A stretch of 42,743 nt of DNA from a bacterium. GTDB lineage: Bacteria > Patescibacteriota > Patescibacteriia > Patescibacteriales > XYC2-FULL-47-12. How positions within the stretch are numbered: position 1 is the stretch's first letter; each line of letters begins with the position of its first letter. The notes under the pieces were generated by a model. It worked only from the letters and a program-made list of their open reading frames with translations, made no database searches and was not told where the DNA came from. Of this stretch, positions 31,165 through 40,246 are shown piece after piece. The DNA is taken from contig JAUYLZ010000018.1 in assembly GCA_030698385.1 (NCBI GenBank), positions 1 through 42,743 of the forward strand. Direction: 5' to 3'. A program made the translations under genes and the position numbers.

Positions 31165-32787
31165 TTACTTGTTTACGTCTTGAATTTCCATCGCGTCTGA
31201 ACTAACTGGCACATCTTCGTCAATCAGCGGCTCAACGGGCAGCGGCTCCAAAAGCGGCCGCGGTATCAGACCATCATTTGGTATTTGCAAATACTCATCC
31301 AAAATTTCCCGCGCCAATGGTATTACCACCGCGTCTTGATAAAAATTCTCCGGTTTATTTACTACCGGAAAAACCAGCGCCGGCACCAGTAATTCATCGT
31401 TTATACCGGTATCATTATGGTACTGCCAAATTTTAACGTAGCCGCGACTGGGCGTGCCGAGCTGGATGGTTTCGGTGCGGCCGCCTTCAGACTGCCAGCC
31501 GTAATAGTACCGGCCGCCCTGCTCGGCCGCTTTGATCACCTGCGCCGCGTCTGTTGCCGCCGCGTAATCAGATGACTGATAGACATTGGTTGCATAATTC
31601 CAAAAACCAGCTACTCGATTGGCGCGAATATTCACATTAACCGTGAGACCAAAGAATGCGCCGCCTTCCTCGTAAACGGTCTGGCCGTTTATAACCAATG
31701 GATAACGTACGGTAACCGCGTCCGGCACCCAAGCAAACTCTGGCTGTTGCGCTTGCGCGTATTGAATCCGCCACTGGTTCTCCACGTTGGGCTGGCCGTA
31801 GTTTTCCAAAACAACGCCATGCGCGGACAAAAATTGATTGGACATACTAATCAGCTCTTCGTCAGCTGGAATATCTTCTGGCTTCAGACGTGAATTCTGC
31901 CAGCAGGCCTCATCCTGGCACTTAGGGTAAATACTCTGCCACTTGTCCCACTGCTCGCTGACTGAAATCATTCCCTCCATGGGGCTGATATAAATATTAT
32001 AGCCAAACTCTTTATCCTCGCTGACATTCAAACCCTGCAACTGCAAGTTACTGAAACTTTTTAAATTCAAATCAACTCCCAGCTTATCAAGATAAGGCAG
32101 TAAACCGGCCGAGCTCATACCGCCTTTGACGCGCTTAAGCACGGAAACAGTATCGTCGCTTAATACGATGTCGTCACCGGCGTATTGATACTTATAAATT
32201 ACAAAGTCCGGCGGCACCATCATTGCTTCCGGAGACACAGCGCCCCCGCCGCCCAAGCCAAACGCTTTACCGCTGGCATCCATGGCGACTCCGCCGCCGC
32301 CTCCAGATTGCCCGCCTAGACTCGCAGCTGGCGAGGCTGGTGGTCGTGCGGTATTTTCAGCTGTTGCCGCCGATTGCGCCAAACTGCCAAACGCGTTTTT
32401 GCCCACCTCGGTAATCCGCGGCGCAAAAGCTAGTTGATCGTCATTTTGCAAAGGTACAATACCAGTTTTTGTGCTTTGTAAAAACACCAAGGCCAAAACT
32501 ACCACCGCCATGCCACCTCCGGCATAAGCCAATTTTTTTATAGTTAAATTGTCTAACATATCTTTAAAATTAAAATTAAATTTTGTTTGTAAGCTATTAT
32601 TTTTCTGCAAGTCTTGAATTCGCGCTAAAATCTCGCTACGCAACTTACGCGCAAAATACTCATCGAAACGCGTATCCGGCCGTGATACAATCAATTCGTT
32701 GATTATTTTGATCAATTCTTTCTCATGCGGACGAAGACTCTCATCAATGGCGTACAAATCGTTTAAAATTTTTTTTATATTATCCAT
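31165..32787 (-). CDS. Single-pass membrane protein, probable partner of ECF sigma factor (unit 3)
   Basis: A 540-residue protein. Residues 1-88 are cytoplasmic and helical (ILNDLYAIDESLRPHEKEL; FARKLRSEILARIQDL) and would bind the sigma factor. One membrane helix follows at about 88-106 (LAYAGGGMAVVVLALVFLQS). A Gly/Ala/Ser-rich linker (about 140-185) leads to a large external domain with KSFSNLQLQGLNVSEDKEFG, YNIYISPMEG and aromatic beta-rich segments ending in a Pro-rich, acidic tail. It starts 20 bp after the sigma gene. The external domain is the likely sensor. I do not recognise its family. Confidence 0.75.
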   Translation of the reverse strand: MDNIKKILNDLYAIDESLRPHEKELIKIINELIVSRPDTRFDEYFARKLRSEILARIQDLQKNNSLQTKFNFNFKDMLDNLTIKKLAYAGGGMAVVVLALVFLQSTKTGIVPLQNDDQLAFAPRITEVGKNAFGSLAQSAATAENTARPPASPAASLGGQSGGGGGVAMDASGKAFGLGGGGAVSPEAMMVPPDFVIYKYQYAGDDIVLSDDTVSVLKRVKGGMSSAGLLPYLDKLGVDLNLKSFSNLQLQGLNVSEDKEFGYNIYISPMEGMISVSEQWDKWQSIYPKCQDEACWQNSRLKPEDIPADEELISMSNQFLSAHGVVLENYGQPNVENQWRIQYAQAQQPEFAWVPDAVTVRYPLVINGQTVYEEGGAFFGLTVNVNIRANRVAGFWNYATNVYQSSDYAAATDAAQVIKAAEQGGRYYYGWQSEGGRTETIQLGTPSRGYVKIWQYHNDTGINDELLVPALVFPVVNKPENFYQDAVVIPLAREILDEYLQIPNDGLIPRPLLEPLPVEPLIDEDVPVSSDAMEIQDVNK

Positions 32788-32807
32788 ATTTATTTTTTAC
32801 TAATGAC

Positions 32808-33380
32808 TTAATCCCTTACAAATATATTGATATGAATAAACATTATAAATAAAGCTAGGGGCATTTCTTGGCGCAACTCCCTAATTGCCCGGGAAAATGT
32901 CATTTTACAACTGCTTTCAGATTTGCCGATTACTGCGGAAATTTCAGAATAACTCATCTCCTGCCAAACTCTCATAATAATTACATCGCGTTGTTCGCTT
33001 TTTAAATTTCCCAAATATTTTTTTACTTCTTTTAATTTTTCTCGCGAATCAAAATTTATATCTAAATTATCATTACTGCTTAAGTCCCAAACATCATCAA
33101 TATTGACTCCGAATTTTTGCGTGCGGTAGTGATCAATGACCGTGTTGCGCGCGATGCGATAAAGCCAGGCGGAAAAGTTAGTGTGTTTATCAAACGTCCT
33201 AATTTTTTCCAGCGCCTTCATAAATACAATACTGGTCAGGTCTTCAGCGGTCTGCTGGTGGCTGGTTTTGTAGTAGATAAAATCGTAAATTTTTCTAATA
33301 TACCTGTCGTAGAGTTTGCCAAATTGCTCTATATTTCCTTTTTGGCACGCTGATACGATTTGTAATTCATCACTTTCCAT
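32808..33380 (-). CDS. ECF sigma-70 factor (unit 3)
   Basis: A 190-residue ECF sigma factor. Region 2 includes FGKLYDRYIRKIYDFIYYKT, AEDLTSIVFMKAL and FSAWLYRIARNTVIDHYR; region 4 includes LKSEQRDVIIMRVWQEMSYS and IGKSESSCKMTFSRAIREL. After region 4 it has an unusual hydrophobic end (ALFIMFIHINIFVRD), which is not part of the family and may be a chance extension. It is upstream of a membrane protein, forming the third such unit in the window. A palindrome ATGATGATCATCAT lies 33 bp before its start. Confidence 0.92.
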   Translation of the reverse strand: MESDELQIVSACQKGNIEQFGKLYDRYIRKIYDFIYYKTSHQQTAEDLTSIVFMKALEKIRTFDKHTNFSAWLYRIARNTVIDHYRTQKFGVNIDDVWDLSSNDNLDINFDSREKLKEVKKYLGNLKSEQRDVIIMRVWQEMSYSEISAVIGKSESSCKMTFSRAIRELRQEMPLALFIMFIHINIFVRD

Positions 33381-33412
33381 GATTTTTTGTACTTAATGCG
33401 CCTTAAAAAATT

Positions 33413-33426
33413 ATGATGATCATCAT
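33413..33426. promoter_or_regulatory. Perfect palindrome ATGATGATCATCAT before the unit-3 sigma gene
   Basis: A 14-bp perfect palindrome 33 bp upstream of the start codon, in the promoter area. It could be an operator. Confidence 0.45.
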
Positions 33427-33604
33427 CCTTATTATAACCTATTTTTAGAAATCGTGTAATTACTTTTACCATAATGCTATATTAAACCCCGCGAAAAACG
33501 CGTACCCCGAGTGGAATATTACCTACGCTTATTAATGCGAGGTACGCGCTCGTAGGGATGCTTGTACTATCTATAACGATACTATGGAAAAAAAGTAACA
33601 ATTT

Positions 33605-33630
33605 AAAAACCCCGCGTTTTTATCTGCGGG
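33605..33630 (-). terminator. Terminator after the small membrane protein
   Basis: On the minus strand CCCGC, a 10-nt loop, and GCGGG are followed by GTTTTT. It is 84 bp after the stop at 33714. Confidence 0.65.
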
Positions 33631-33713
33631 ATTTATTTATCTTTTTAAAAAATTTATATTTACGAATAAAATCAATTTTTTCTGTCCGCACCTTACGTGT
33701 CTTCCCACACATA

Positions 33714-33941
33714 CTACCATCCCGTCTGCGTCATGGCCAAAAGCGCCGCGAAAGCGCCGCTGGTATAAATGGCGTAGCTGATCATATAAAAAAATATCAA
33801 CACCACCACCAAAATCATACTGCGCAGACGAAAAGCGACATAGAGCAGAACAACCGCTAGTGTAACAATAATGATGAGCAGGTGGTCAGGCGTTAAGCTG
33901 TTCGCATACTCAATAAATAGGGTATAGTATTTTTGCAACAT
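33714..33941 (-). CDS. Small two-helix membrane protein
   Basis: A 75-residue protein with two hydrophobic segments (about 20-38, HLLIIIVTLAVVLLYVAF, and 42-60, ILVVVLIFFYMISYAIY) separated by a short basic loop (RLRS). The start is well supported by one of the few clear ribosome binding sites of the window, AGGAG, 9 bp before the ATG. No homologue is recognised. It stands alone between the Pif1-like helicase and the third sigma unit. Confidence 0.7.
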   Translation of the reverse strand: MLQKYYTLFIEYANSLTPDHLLIIIVTLAVVLLYVAFRLRSMILVVVLIFFYMISYAIYTSGAFAALLAMTQTGW

Positions 33942-34025
33942 AATTTTTTCTCCTGGCTTTTATTATACCATTTTTTGCGAAATAAAAAACTCCTAATTAT
34001 CTTATATTTTTTAAAGTGCGCAGCC

Positions 34026-35735
34026 TTATAAAACACCTCTGCTAATTAATAATACCCTGGCTAAGCGCAATTCATTATAAGAAAACTGCCCGGCTAGAAA
34101 TTCATATACCGGCGTCAAGTTAAACTCCTTGGTTTGGACAAACGCCTTTTGTATCACCGCCAATTTAGCTTCGGGAAAAGTAATATGATTCAAAGACAGT
34201 GTGTCGCCGCGCTGCAGTAATTTTTCTACATGCCCCATAATGGTCCCTTCGCTAATCCCCCGCTCGTCGGCAATTTGAGCAAAACTTTTTTTCTCCGACA
34301 GTAGCTCTTTAGTAACTTCATAAGTCGCGCCGCGTTTTTTTCTGATCTTTTTCTCTTTTTTTTCTTGCTGTTCTGCTTTGGTCGGCGTAATTGAGTTTAA
34401 ATATTCTGTTTGTTTTTTTATTTTTTCTATTATACTCAAACTGCGCAACTCCTGAATGCCGGCCTGCGACAGCGCTAACAATTCTTTGTCTTTTTGTAAA
34501 ATCTCTTCACTCACCTGCAAGGCAGTGTCATTTAGGCCAACTAATCGTAATCCAGCTAACGTCCGCACGCGCGAAAGGGCCACGTACCCCATACCCGGCT
34601 CAAAAGATTTGCTTAAATCAATTTCAGCTGCGTCCAAACTCATGCCCTGGCTCTTGTGCACAGTAATGGCCCATGCCAGACGCACAGGAATCTGTCTAAT
34701 AGATGCTTTTACAAAACCATCCTCTTCTATCTGCCAGCTTTCCGGCTTAGCATAAATCATCCGGCCGGAAATTGTTTTAATAATAGGAAATTTGTTCTCG
34801 TCAAAACCAACTACGTCGCCCAAAGTTCCATTAACATAACCATTTTCAAAATTATTTTTGACAAACATCACCGCCGCGCCGACTTTCAGCCGCAACATCT
34901 GCGGCGCCAGACAGCTTTTTTGCAAATTTTCTACTAATACCGAATTGCCGTTGCCTTGCATTTGATAGAGTTTGGTCGCGCCCTTGAGCTGTGCAAGCTG
35001 TCGATTGTTGATAGCGTCCACGTCGCAGTTGTGCGTATAGAGTTTTGTTGGCGTCACGGACCCCAAAATTTTTCGCTTATAACAAGCGCGCAAATAATTA
35101 AGCGTTGTCTCATTAACAGCGTTGTTGCGCATGGCATTTAATACGTCTAATAAACTCTGATCGCTTTGCCGATACTGCTCATTTAAATAGCATATCTTTA
35201 TATCCATTTTCTGCCAAACGCGCGCTTTATAGGCGAAACGAGCCGGCGCTTCATCTTCCCTGCTCACCGGCGGCAACTGAAAAAAATCACCACATAAAAT
35301 AATCTGCAAACCGCCGAACGGCAGCGGATTTTTTTTCATGTACCGGCAGACATGATCTATTAAATCCAGACGATAGTCGTGCAGCATGGATACCTCATCT
35401 ATAATCAACACTTTTACTTTGGCAAATCTCTTCTTAACGTGCGATTTTTTACTAATTTCATACAGCTGTTTATTATTTAACTCATCTCTAATACCCAAAC
35501 CGCTCCAGGAATGAACCGTAACGCCGTTCATATGCGTGGCGGCAATGCCGGTAGAAGCGGTAACGCCAACCGCCACTTCACGCTTTTTTAGATAGTTGAT
35601 ATAGCTATTTAACAAAAAAGTCTTGCCGCTGCCGGCGGCGCCGGTCAAAAAGACGTTGTGGCCGAGCTTGAGAATGTCTAATGCTTGTGCTTGGGTCATA
35701 CGCGTTGTTACCATAAACCAAATCCCCTGTTCCAT
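34026..35735 (-). CDS. Pif1-like superfamily 1B DNA helicase with C-terminal helix-turn-helix tail
   Basis: A 569-residue SF1B helicase. Walker A is VFLTGAAGSGKTF (about 28-40), followed by GVTASTGIAATHMNGVTVHS (motif Ia), Walker B VLIIDEVSML, GDFFQLPPVS (motif III), and the C-terminal motifs AWAITVHKSQGMSLDAAEID and GYVALSRVRTLAGL. The last 130 residues form an added region with a helix-turn-helix that fits a helicase-tail domain (KSFAQIADERGISEGTIMGH). Pif1 proteins unwind G-quadruplexes and stalled forks. The start may be the in-frame ATG at 35714, which has AGGGGA 9 bp upstream. Confidence 0.9.
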   Translation of the reverse strand: MEQGIWFMVTTRMTQAQALDILKLGHNVFLTGAAGSGKTFLLNSYINYLKKREVAVGVTASTGIAATHMNGVTVHSWSGLGIRDELNNKQLYEISKKSHVKKRFAKVKVLIIDEVSMLHDYRLDLIDHVCRYMKKNPLPFGGLQIILCGDFFQLPPVSREDEAPARFAYKARVWQKMDIKICYLNEQYRQSDQSLLDVLNAMRNNAVNETTLNYLRACYKRKILGSVTPTKLYTHNCDVDAINNRQLAQLKGATKLYQMQGNGNSVLVENLQKSCLAPQMLRLKVGAAVMFVKNNFENGYVNGTLGDVVGFDENKFPIIKTISGRMIYAKPESWQIEEDGFVKASIRQIPVRLAWAITVHKSQGMSLDAAEIDLSKSFEPGMGYVALSRVRTLAGLRLVGLNDTALQVSEEILQKDKELLALSQAGIQELRSLSIIEKIKKQTEYLNSITPTKAEQQEKKEKKIRKKRGATYEVTKELLSEKKSFAQIADERGISEGTIMGHVEKLLQRGDTLSLNHITFPEAKLAVIQKAFVQTKEFNLTPVYEFLAGQFSYNELRLARVLLISRGVL

Positions 35736-35806
35736 TCGGCCAAACGCTGACGCGAATTTTCAAACGCAACTGCGGCCGGATCAAATCCGTGCGTGGGGGT
35801 TCAGTA

Positions 35807-35823
35807 CCCCGCAGACTGCGGGG
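35807..35823. repeat. GC palindrome CCCCGCA/TGCGGGG
   Basis: A perfect 7-bp stem with a 3-nt loop between the response regulator and the helicase. There is no T-run, so it is not a terminator. Confidence 0.75.
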
Positions 35824-35836
35824 AAGGTGTGGAGAT

Positions 35837-36295
35837 TTATTTATCTTTGTCTTCTTTCTCCCCCCTCTCTTTCCTGATAACTTCCGCCATCGCCTCCATC
35901 GCCTCCCTCGGCGTGCAGGCGCGCTTGAAGATATAGGCGGCCGCGCCCATTTTTTTGGACTTTTCCCGATCTTTGGGCGTGTCTAAATTCGTGAAAACAA
36001 TAATCGGAATGTTCTTGGTTTTTGAGTTCTCCTTAACCGCTTTTAGATACTCCCAGCCTTGCTCGGCCATGGTGTTTTCCGGCTTGGAAATAATTATATC
36101 CAGCATAACCGCGTCTGGCTGTTCAGCTTCGGTAACGGTCAAGGCTTCCTGAATGTCCTTGGTTGACAAAAAATCGTAGCCTTCTTTTTCCAAGAGTATG
36201 TGATAAATATTGAGCAACTCCCGCTCGTCCTCCACGAACAGTATCCGACCCTTGCCGGAGCGCATGACGTTAGTTTTGGACTTGTTGGCTGGCAT
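35837..36295 (-). CDS. Response regulator receiver-domain protein
   Basis: A 152-residue stand-alone receiver domain. The acidic pair is Glu22-Asp23 (ILFVEDERELL), the phosphoacceptor Asp66 (AVMLDIII), the conserved Thr102 (IIVFTNLD) and Lys124 (AYIFKRAC). No output domain follows; the end is a charged tail (RKERGEKEDKDK). It should be phosphorylated by the histidine kinase encoded at 36626-38893 on the same strand, but a GIY-YIG gene lies between them. Single-domain regulators act through protein contacts. Confidence 0.93.
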   Translation of the reverse strand: MPANKSKTNVMRSGKGRILFVEDERELLNIYHILLEKEGYDFLSTKDIQEALTVTEAEQPDAVMLDIIISKPENTMAEQGWEYLKAVKENSKTKNIPIIVFTNLDTPKDREKSKKMGAAAYIFKRACTPREAMEAMAEVIRKERGEKEDKDK

Positions 36296-36310
36296 AGAGT
36301 GAAAGTTAAG

Positions 36311-36565
36311 TTAAGTTAAACTATATTGAATGCGTTTTTTTAATTGAGCAAAAGCGTTACTTCTTAACTTTAAATTTTTTTCTCTGTGCCTGGCATCATA
36401 CTCCGCTTTATACGCTTCATAGTAAATAAGTTCAAGCGGTAGGCGTGATTTAGTAGAAAATACTTGTCCGCTATTATGCAACTCCAAACGTTTTCGCAAA
36501 TCTTTCGTTGAGCCAATATACATATTATTGTCTTTTTTACTTTTCAAAATATACATGTAAAACAT
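36311..36565 (-). CDS. Small GIY-YIG nuclease-domain protein
   Basis: An 84-residue UPF0213/YhbQ-like protein. I start it at 36565 (MFYMYILKSKKDNNMYIGST), because the frame upstream reads through a hairpin. The motif pair is YMYIL (the GIY strand) and MYIGST (YIG), followed by the catalytic Arg (LRKRLELHNSG) and Glu (IYYEAYKAEY). The family has a nuclease fold; its cellular role is unclear, and the genes often behave like mobile solo genes in CPR genomes. It separates a response regulator from its likely kinase, which suggests later insertion. AGTTA occurs three times in tandem across its stop (36305-36318). Confidence 0.85.
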   Translation of the reverse strand: MFYMYILKSKKDNNMYIGSTKDLRKRLELHNSGQVFSTKSRLPLELIYYEAYKAEYDARHREKNLKLRSNAFAQLKKRIQYSLT

Positions 36566-36579
36566 AGGGGGTACACCAC

Positions 36580-36623
36580 CACACCCGTTTAATTGCCACA
36601 AACGGCAATTAAACGGGTGTGGG
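36580..36623. repeat. 19-bp hairpin between the GIY-YIG gene and the kinase
   Basis: CACACCCGTTTAATTGCC (36581-36598) pairs with 36605-36622 over 18 bp, plus one outer C-G pair, around a 6-nt loop. There is no T-run, so it is unlikely to be a simple terminator. It ends 3 bp before the kinase stop. Confidence 0.9.
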
Positions 36624-36625
36624 GG

Positions 36626-38893
36626 TTAAAATATCTCTATTTTATTCTGCCGTGAAATCCTGTTTTCTGTATTTTCCGGCTGCTGATTTTTGTAAATTGG
36701 AATAGTAAAGCTAAATGTTGAGCCCTTGCCGGCGCCATAACTTTCCACCCAAATTTTGCCACCGGTGCCATTAATAATTTTTTTGGCAATGTATAGTCCT
36801 AAACCGGAACCGTCCGGACGCAAGTTGGTCGCGTGCTGGCCGCGAGAAAACTTCTGAAATAACTTTTCTTTATCCTCCTTAGCAATGCCCGCGCCGGTAT
36901 CTTTAATGTTAATTTGCAAAAACTCCCGATTTTCTCCGGTTAGTTTGTAAGAAACTGCTACCCCGCCTTTTTCCGTATAATACACGGCATTGTCCAGTAA
37001 ACTGGAGGTGGCATGAGTAATCTGCTTTGCCTCGCACCAGACGATTGGAATTTTGAATGCTGGTTTTTTTATTTCTATACTCAATTTTCTTTCCCGCGCC
37101 AGCTTCATCTGCCGCTTTTCCGGAACCAGCCATTCTATAATTGAGGCGATGTCGGTTTCCGCGGGCGTTAGCCGCATGCGTTCGCCCTCCAGTTCGTACG
37201 CTGTCCAAAAGTCAGCCACGGTGCTATTTAATCGCTCCAGTCCGTCTTTTATACTGCTGTTTCCTTTTTGAAAATCAAAACCGCCTTCCTGTACCATAGC
37301 AAAGTATCCATTCATGATCGACAGCGGAGTATTGAGCTGGTGGTTGACCACGCGCAAAAAGTCGGATTTCATTGCCAGGAGTTCCTGGTTGAGCTGGTTT
37401 TTTTCCGTAAGCTCCGCGTTGGTCTGCCGCAGATCTTTGGTTTTTTCGTCCACTTTCTGCTGGAGTGTTTTGGTAAAATCCTGCACCGTGCGGTACAACC
37501 GCGCGTTTTCGATGGCAATTCCTGCCTGTTTTGATAAAGTGTTCAGTAGCTCTAAATCTTCGGCGGTGTAAGCGTCGCCGGAATTTTTGCCGCCCAGAAC
37601 AATTATGCCGATTAATTTAGCCCCGCTCATTAATGGCAGACAGAGCGAGGCCTCAATATGCTCCATGTTGTCGTGCAGGCGCTTAAAATTTTCTCTGTTT
37701 TTCTTTGTTTTAGCGTCATTGGAAAGCAATATCAATTCGTCGCGCACCAGCGGATGCTGGCTTTTTTGCAGTTGTTTCGTCAACGCGCTGTCCTGCACGA
37801 GCGATATGCCGTTTTGTTCGTTAAAGCCGATTACTTTGGCGATTTGGTAACGGGTAGGCGCGGTGTTCGGCTCAATCAGCAGTACGCCGGCGCGCTCAAG
37901 CTGCATAGTTTTTTGAATTGTGTCCACAATGAGGTTAACTATTTTTTTGAGATCAATATAATGGTTAAGTTCGTCGGTCAGCTTAGTGATAGTTTCCTGG
38001 TAATTATAAAGAGAGGCAAAAAAATAACGGTTAGCTACCTTTTGCAGCCATTTATTCGTTGCGAAAAATCCCAGCACAAACAGCGGCGCGATGATGAGAC
38101 CGGCCAGATAGCCAGCCGTGGAGAAAATGCCGCCCAAAAAACGGCTGTAAATCCAGGCGACTAGATAAAAAATACCATAGGCAAAAGCGGCTACACCGAA
38201 GTAGAGAAAGATGCGGCGAGCGACTACGCGAATATCCATCAGACGATACTTTAAAATTGTATAACCAACAATAATAGGATACAAAAAAACCGCTAAGTTA
38301 AAAAATGGGTATAAATCTATTTTATAAACCGGTAAAAAACTTAAACTACCCCCAGCAAAACTTACTCCCATGCCAATAAAAAAATATTTTATTTGTGTCT
38401 TGGCAATTCCGTTCGCAGTTCTGTATGCCCACCATAATTTAAAATGGCTGAATATTACTAGACCAAAAAACATAGCGGTAAATGGAATATAAAAAGGGCC
38501 GGGGGGAGAATCATAATAAAACTGGCCAAACACCCATCGCATGTTGGCGATAAACAAACCATTAATAAAATTGGCAGCTAAAAAAATAAAACCGGCCGCA
38601 TAAACAGACCCTATCAGCCATTTATTACTAATTTTTAAAAAGCGGTAAATAAAATGCGTGAACAAAACCGGAATAAAAATAATGCCGATGTGAGTAAAAC
38701 GCCACCAAAAATCAGCTTCAGCAATATCATGCGTGGTGGCTATTTTGTAGCCGCCGAAACCCCAAAAAGCTACGGAAATACAAAAAATTCCCCATATATA
38801 ATGAAGACGATTTTTGCCTTTCACAAACATTAAAACAGCCATAACGCTGCTGGTTATGCCAGCTAACAGTCCTGATAAAGCAAATAAATTCAT
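36626..38893 (-). CDS. Membrane histidine kinase with 7TM sensor and GAF domain
   Basis: A 755-residue hybrid-free sensor kinase. Residues 1 to about 230 form seven or eight membrane helices of the histidine-kinase N-terminal 7TM type, with a second helical pair at about 235-285. A GAF domain spans about 310-470 (AGVLLIEPNTAPTRYQIAKV; ASLCLPLMSGAKLIGIIVLG). A coiled linker leads to the HisKA domain with His518 (FLRVVNHQLNTPLS). The ATPase has the N-box (TSSLLDNAVYY), G1 (KDTGAGI) and G2 (GSGLGLYIAKK). It probably senses a membrane-soluble or intramembrane signal and phosphorylates the receiver protein at 35837. Confidence 0.92.
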   Translation of the reverse strand: MNLFALSGLLAGITSSVMAVLMFVKGKNRLHYIWGIFCISVAFWGFGGYKIATTHDIAEADFWWRFTHIGIIFIPVLFTHFIYRFLKISNKWLIGSVYAAGFIFLAANFINGLFIANMRWVFGQFYYDSPPGPFYIPFTAMFFGLVIFSHFKLWWAYRTANGIAKTQIKYFFIGMGVSFAGGSLSFLPVYKIDLYPFFNLAVFLYPIIVGYTILKYRLMDIRVVARRIFLYFGVAAFAYGIFYLVAWIYSRFLGGIFSTAGYLAGLIIAPLFVLGFFATNKWLQKVANRYFFASLYNYQETITKLTDELNHYIDLKKIVNLIVDTIQKTMQLERAGVLLIEPNTAPTRYQIAKVIGFNEQNGISLVQDSALTKQLQKSQHPLVRDELILLSNDAKTKKNRENFKRLHDNMEHIEASLCLPLMSGAKLIGIIVLGGKNSGDAYTAEDLELLNTLSKQAGIAIENARLYRTVQDFTKTLQQKVDEKTKDLRQTNAELTEKNQLNQELLAMKSDFLRVVNHQLNTPLSIMNGYFAMVQEGGFDFQKGNSSIKDGLERLNSTVADFWTAYELEGERMRLTPAETDIASIIEWLVPEKRQMKLARERKLSIEIKKPAFKIPIVWCEAKQITHATSSLLDNAVYYTEKGGVAVSYKLTGENREFLQINIKDTGAGIAKEDKEKLFQKFSRGQHATNLRPDGSGLGLYIAKKIINGTGGKIWVESYGAGKGSTFSFTIPIYKNQQPENTENRISRQNKIEIF

Positions 38894-38939
38894 AAGCGCA
38901 AGATTAAAAACTTTATTTTATTATAGCATAAAAAAGAAA

Positions 38940-38972
38940 AAGACCGAACACACAACAAAGTGTTCGGCCTAT
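38940..38972. terminator. Bidirectional terminator after the SDR gene
   Basis: AGACCGAACAC and GTGTTCGGCCT around an 8-nt loop, with A/T runs on both sides. On the minus strand it follows the SDR gene, 15 bp after its stop. Confidence 0.85.
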
Positions 38973-38987
38973 TTTTACCAAAAGAAC

Positions 38988-40097
38988 TCAAACGGCGGCT
39001 AGTCTAGGCTGTTCTGCGCCTCTACCAAAATTATACCGAGTAGCGTATTGGAATAATAACTCCAATAACCGTTTCGTTATTTTGGCAGGCGGGCAGTAAT
39101 CTCCGCCCAACAAGCGAGGCAAATTTTCAACCGCAAACACAGCTTCGTGAGTGATATAATCCTGATACAAATCCAAAATAGGATTAACGACTCTTTGTTT
39201 GGCTGAAAACTGCCGCGTCACTGAGCCGGTTTTTCGGATTCCCTGAATCCCCAAAATATCAAAAGATTGGTCAATCACCCAATCCACTAGTGGCGGAGCA
39301 GGATGGATAACATGTAATATCTTACCAACACACTGCGCATTGAACGAGATATTAAAAAGCATGTCAGCCACCCAGTTAACCGGAACAATATTAAGGGTTG
39401 ATTCGCCTCTTTTTACAATTAAAGGCAATTCAACACCGTATTGCACTCCGGTTAATCCTATTTTTACTCTTTCACGCTCAGCAAGGATATGAAAGGGTAT
39501 AAAAAACCCATACATTCCGGAAAAATTGCCAATAGCGCCGGTTGTTGAATCTCCCACCACAATCCCCAAACGGGAAATAAGGTAAGAGAGGCCGCTGTTA
39601 AGCACCAAAAATTCCGCTTGACGCTTGGACTCTTCATAAGGATTGCGGCCTTCAACAAAACACTGGCCGTCTTCCTGAAGCTTATCGCAAGCTCCGCCCA
39701 CATACACCGTGGAAATATAGTGAAATATTTCAGCATGTATGAATCTATGCAAATTCAAGGCGTTTTGGGTGCCAAAAAAATTTTTGAGAAAGGATTCTTC
39801 ACGGCAACTCTCATCAAATTTAGTGGAAGCCGCCGCATGAATGAATATCTCAAAATTCGTGGAGCTAAGACAACTCAAATCATCAGCCGAAACCCCACAT
39901 AACGACTTCGTAATGTCGCCTTCAACGGCGACCGCATTTTCTGACCTAAGGCCGATAGCGTGGTTTAGTCTCTCTTGCGCGGAACAATTAGGCGCTGAAC
40001 GGACAATGCATAAAATTTTATGCCCACCCTTTAACAATTTTTTAACCAGCACTGAACCAACCGTGCCGGTCGCTCCGGTCATGATAATAGTTGCCAT
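38988..40097 (-). CDS. Short-chain dehydrogenase, thioester-reductase (male sterility) type
   Basis: A 369-residue extended SDR. The NAD(P) loop is IIMTGATGTVGSVLVKKLL (residues about 4-22). The active-site set is present: Ser/Thr in HYISTVYVGG and Tyr-x-x-x-Lys in NPYEESKRQAEFLV. FEIFIHAAASTKF and SRLGIVVGDSTTGAIGN are typical of the NAD-binding-4 family, which includes fatty acyl-CoA reductases and thioester reductases. I choose the ATG at 40097: AGAGGTGAT, a strong ribosome binding site, lies 5 bp upstream, and the GTG at 40106 falls inside that site. Its substrate is probably an acyl thioester or an NDP-sugar; which one is unknown. Confidence 0.85.
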   Translation of the reverse strand: MATIIMTGATGTVGSVLVKKLLKGGHKILCIVRSAPNCSAQERLNHAIGLRSENAVAVEGDITKSLCGVSADDLSCLSSTNFEIFIHAAASTKFDESCREESFLKNFFGTQNALNLHRFIHAEIFHYISTVYVGGACDKLQEDGQCFVEGRNPYEESKRQAEFLVLNSGLSYLISRLGIVVGDSTTGAIGNFSGMYGFFIPFHILAERERVKIGLTGVQYGVELPLIVKRGESTLNIVPVNWVADMLFNISFNAQCVGKILHVIHPAPPLVDWVIDQSFDILGIQGIRKTGSVTRQFSAKQRVVNPILDLYQDYITHEAVFAVENLPRLLGGDYCPPAKITKRLLELLFQYATRYNFGRGAEQPRLAAV

Positions 40098-40209
40098 GGA
40101 TATCACCTCTTTTCTGTCTGTTAGTTTTTAAAGAACTGCTTTTATCCTAACACCAAAAACTTTGGTGTCTGGATTTATTGTACCAATAACATAAAATAAT
40201 AGCAAAAAA

Positions 40210-40240
40210 GGTTGACATTGTCAACCCTCTGTAGTAATTT
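40210..40240 (+). promoter_or_regulatory. Promoter with palindromic operator over the -35
   Basis: GGTTGAC, 3 bp, GTCAACC (40210-40226) is a perfect palindrome containing the consensus TTGACA (40212-40217). After 17 bp comes TAATTT (40235-40240), and the ATG is 6 bp later, so the transcript is probably leaderless and repressible. Confidence 0.7.
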
Positions 40241-40246
40241 AAATAT

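Larger units (their letters stand above)
33381..33713. other. 333-bp region without a gene
   Basis: Between the unit-3 sigma gene and the small membrane protein gene, both on the minus strand. It contains the 14-bp palindrome at 33413-33426, an 8-bp inverted repeat CGCGTACC/GGTACGCG (33499-33506, 33541-33548) interleaved with CCTACG/CGTAGG (33532-33537, 33551-33556), and the terminator at 33605-33630. A 100-codon plus-strand frame here is Lys/Arg-rich and not protein-like. Confidence 0.55.

Noticed and set aside
33558..33860. 100-codon plus-strand frame
   Set aside because: It overlaps the better supported membrane protein gene (with AGGAG) and a terminator, and is basic low-complexity.
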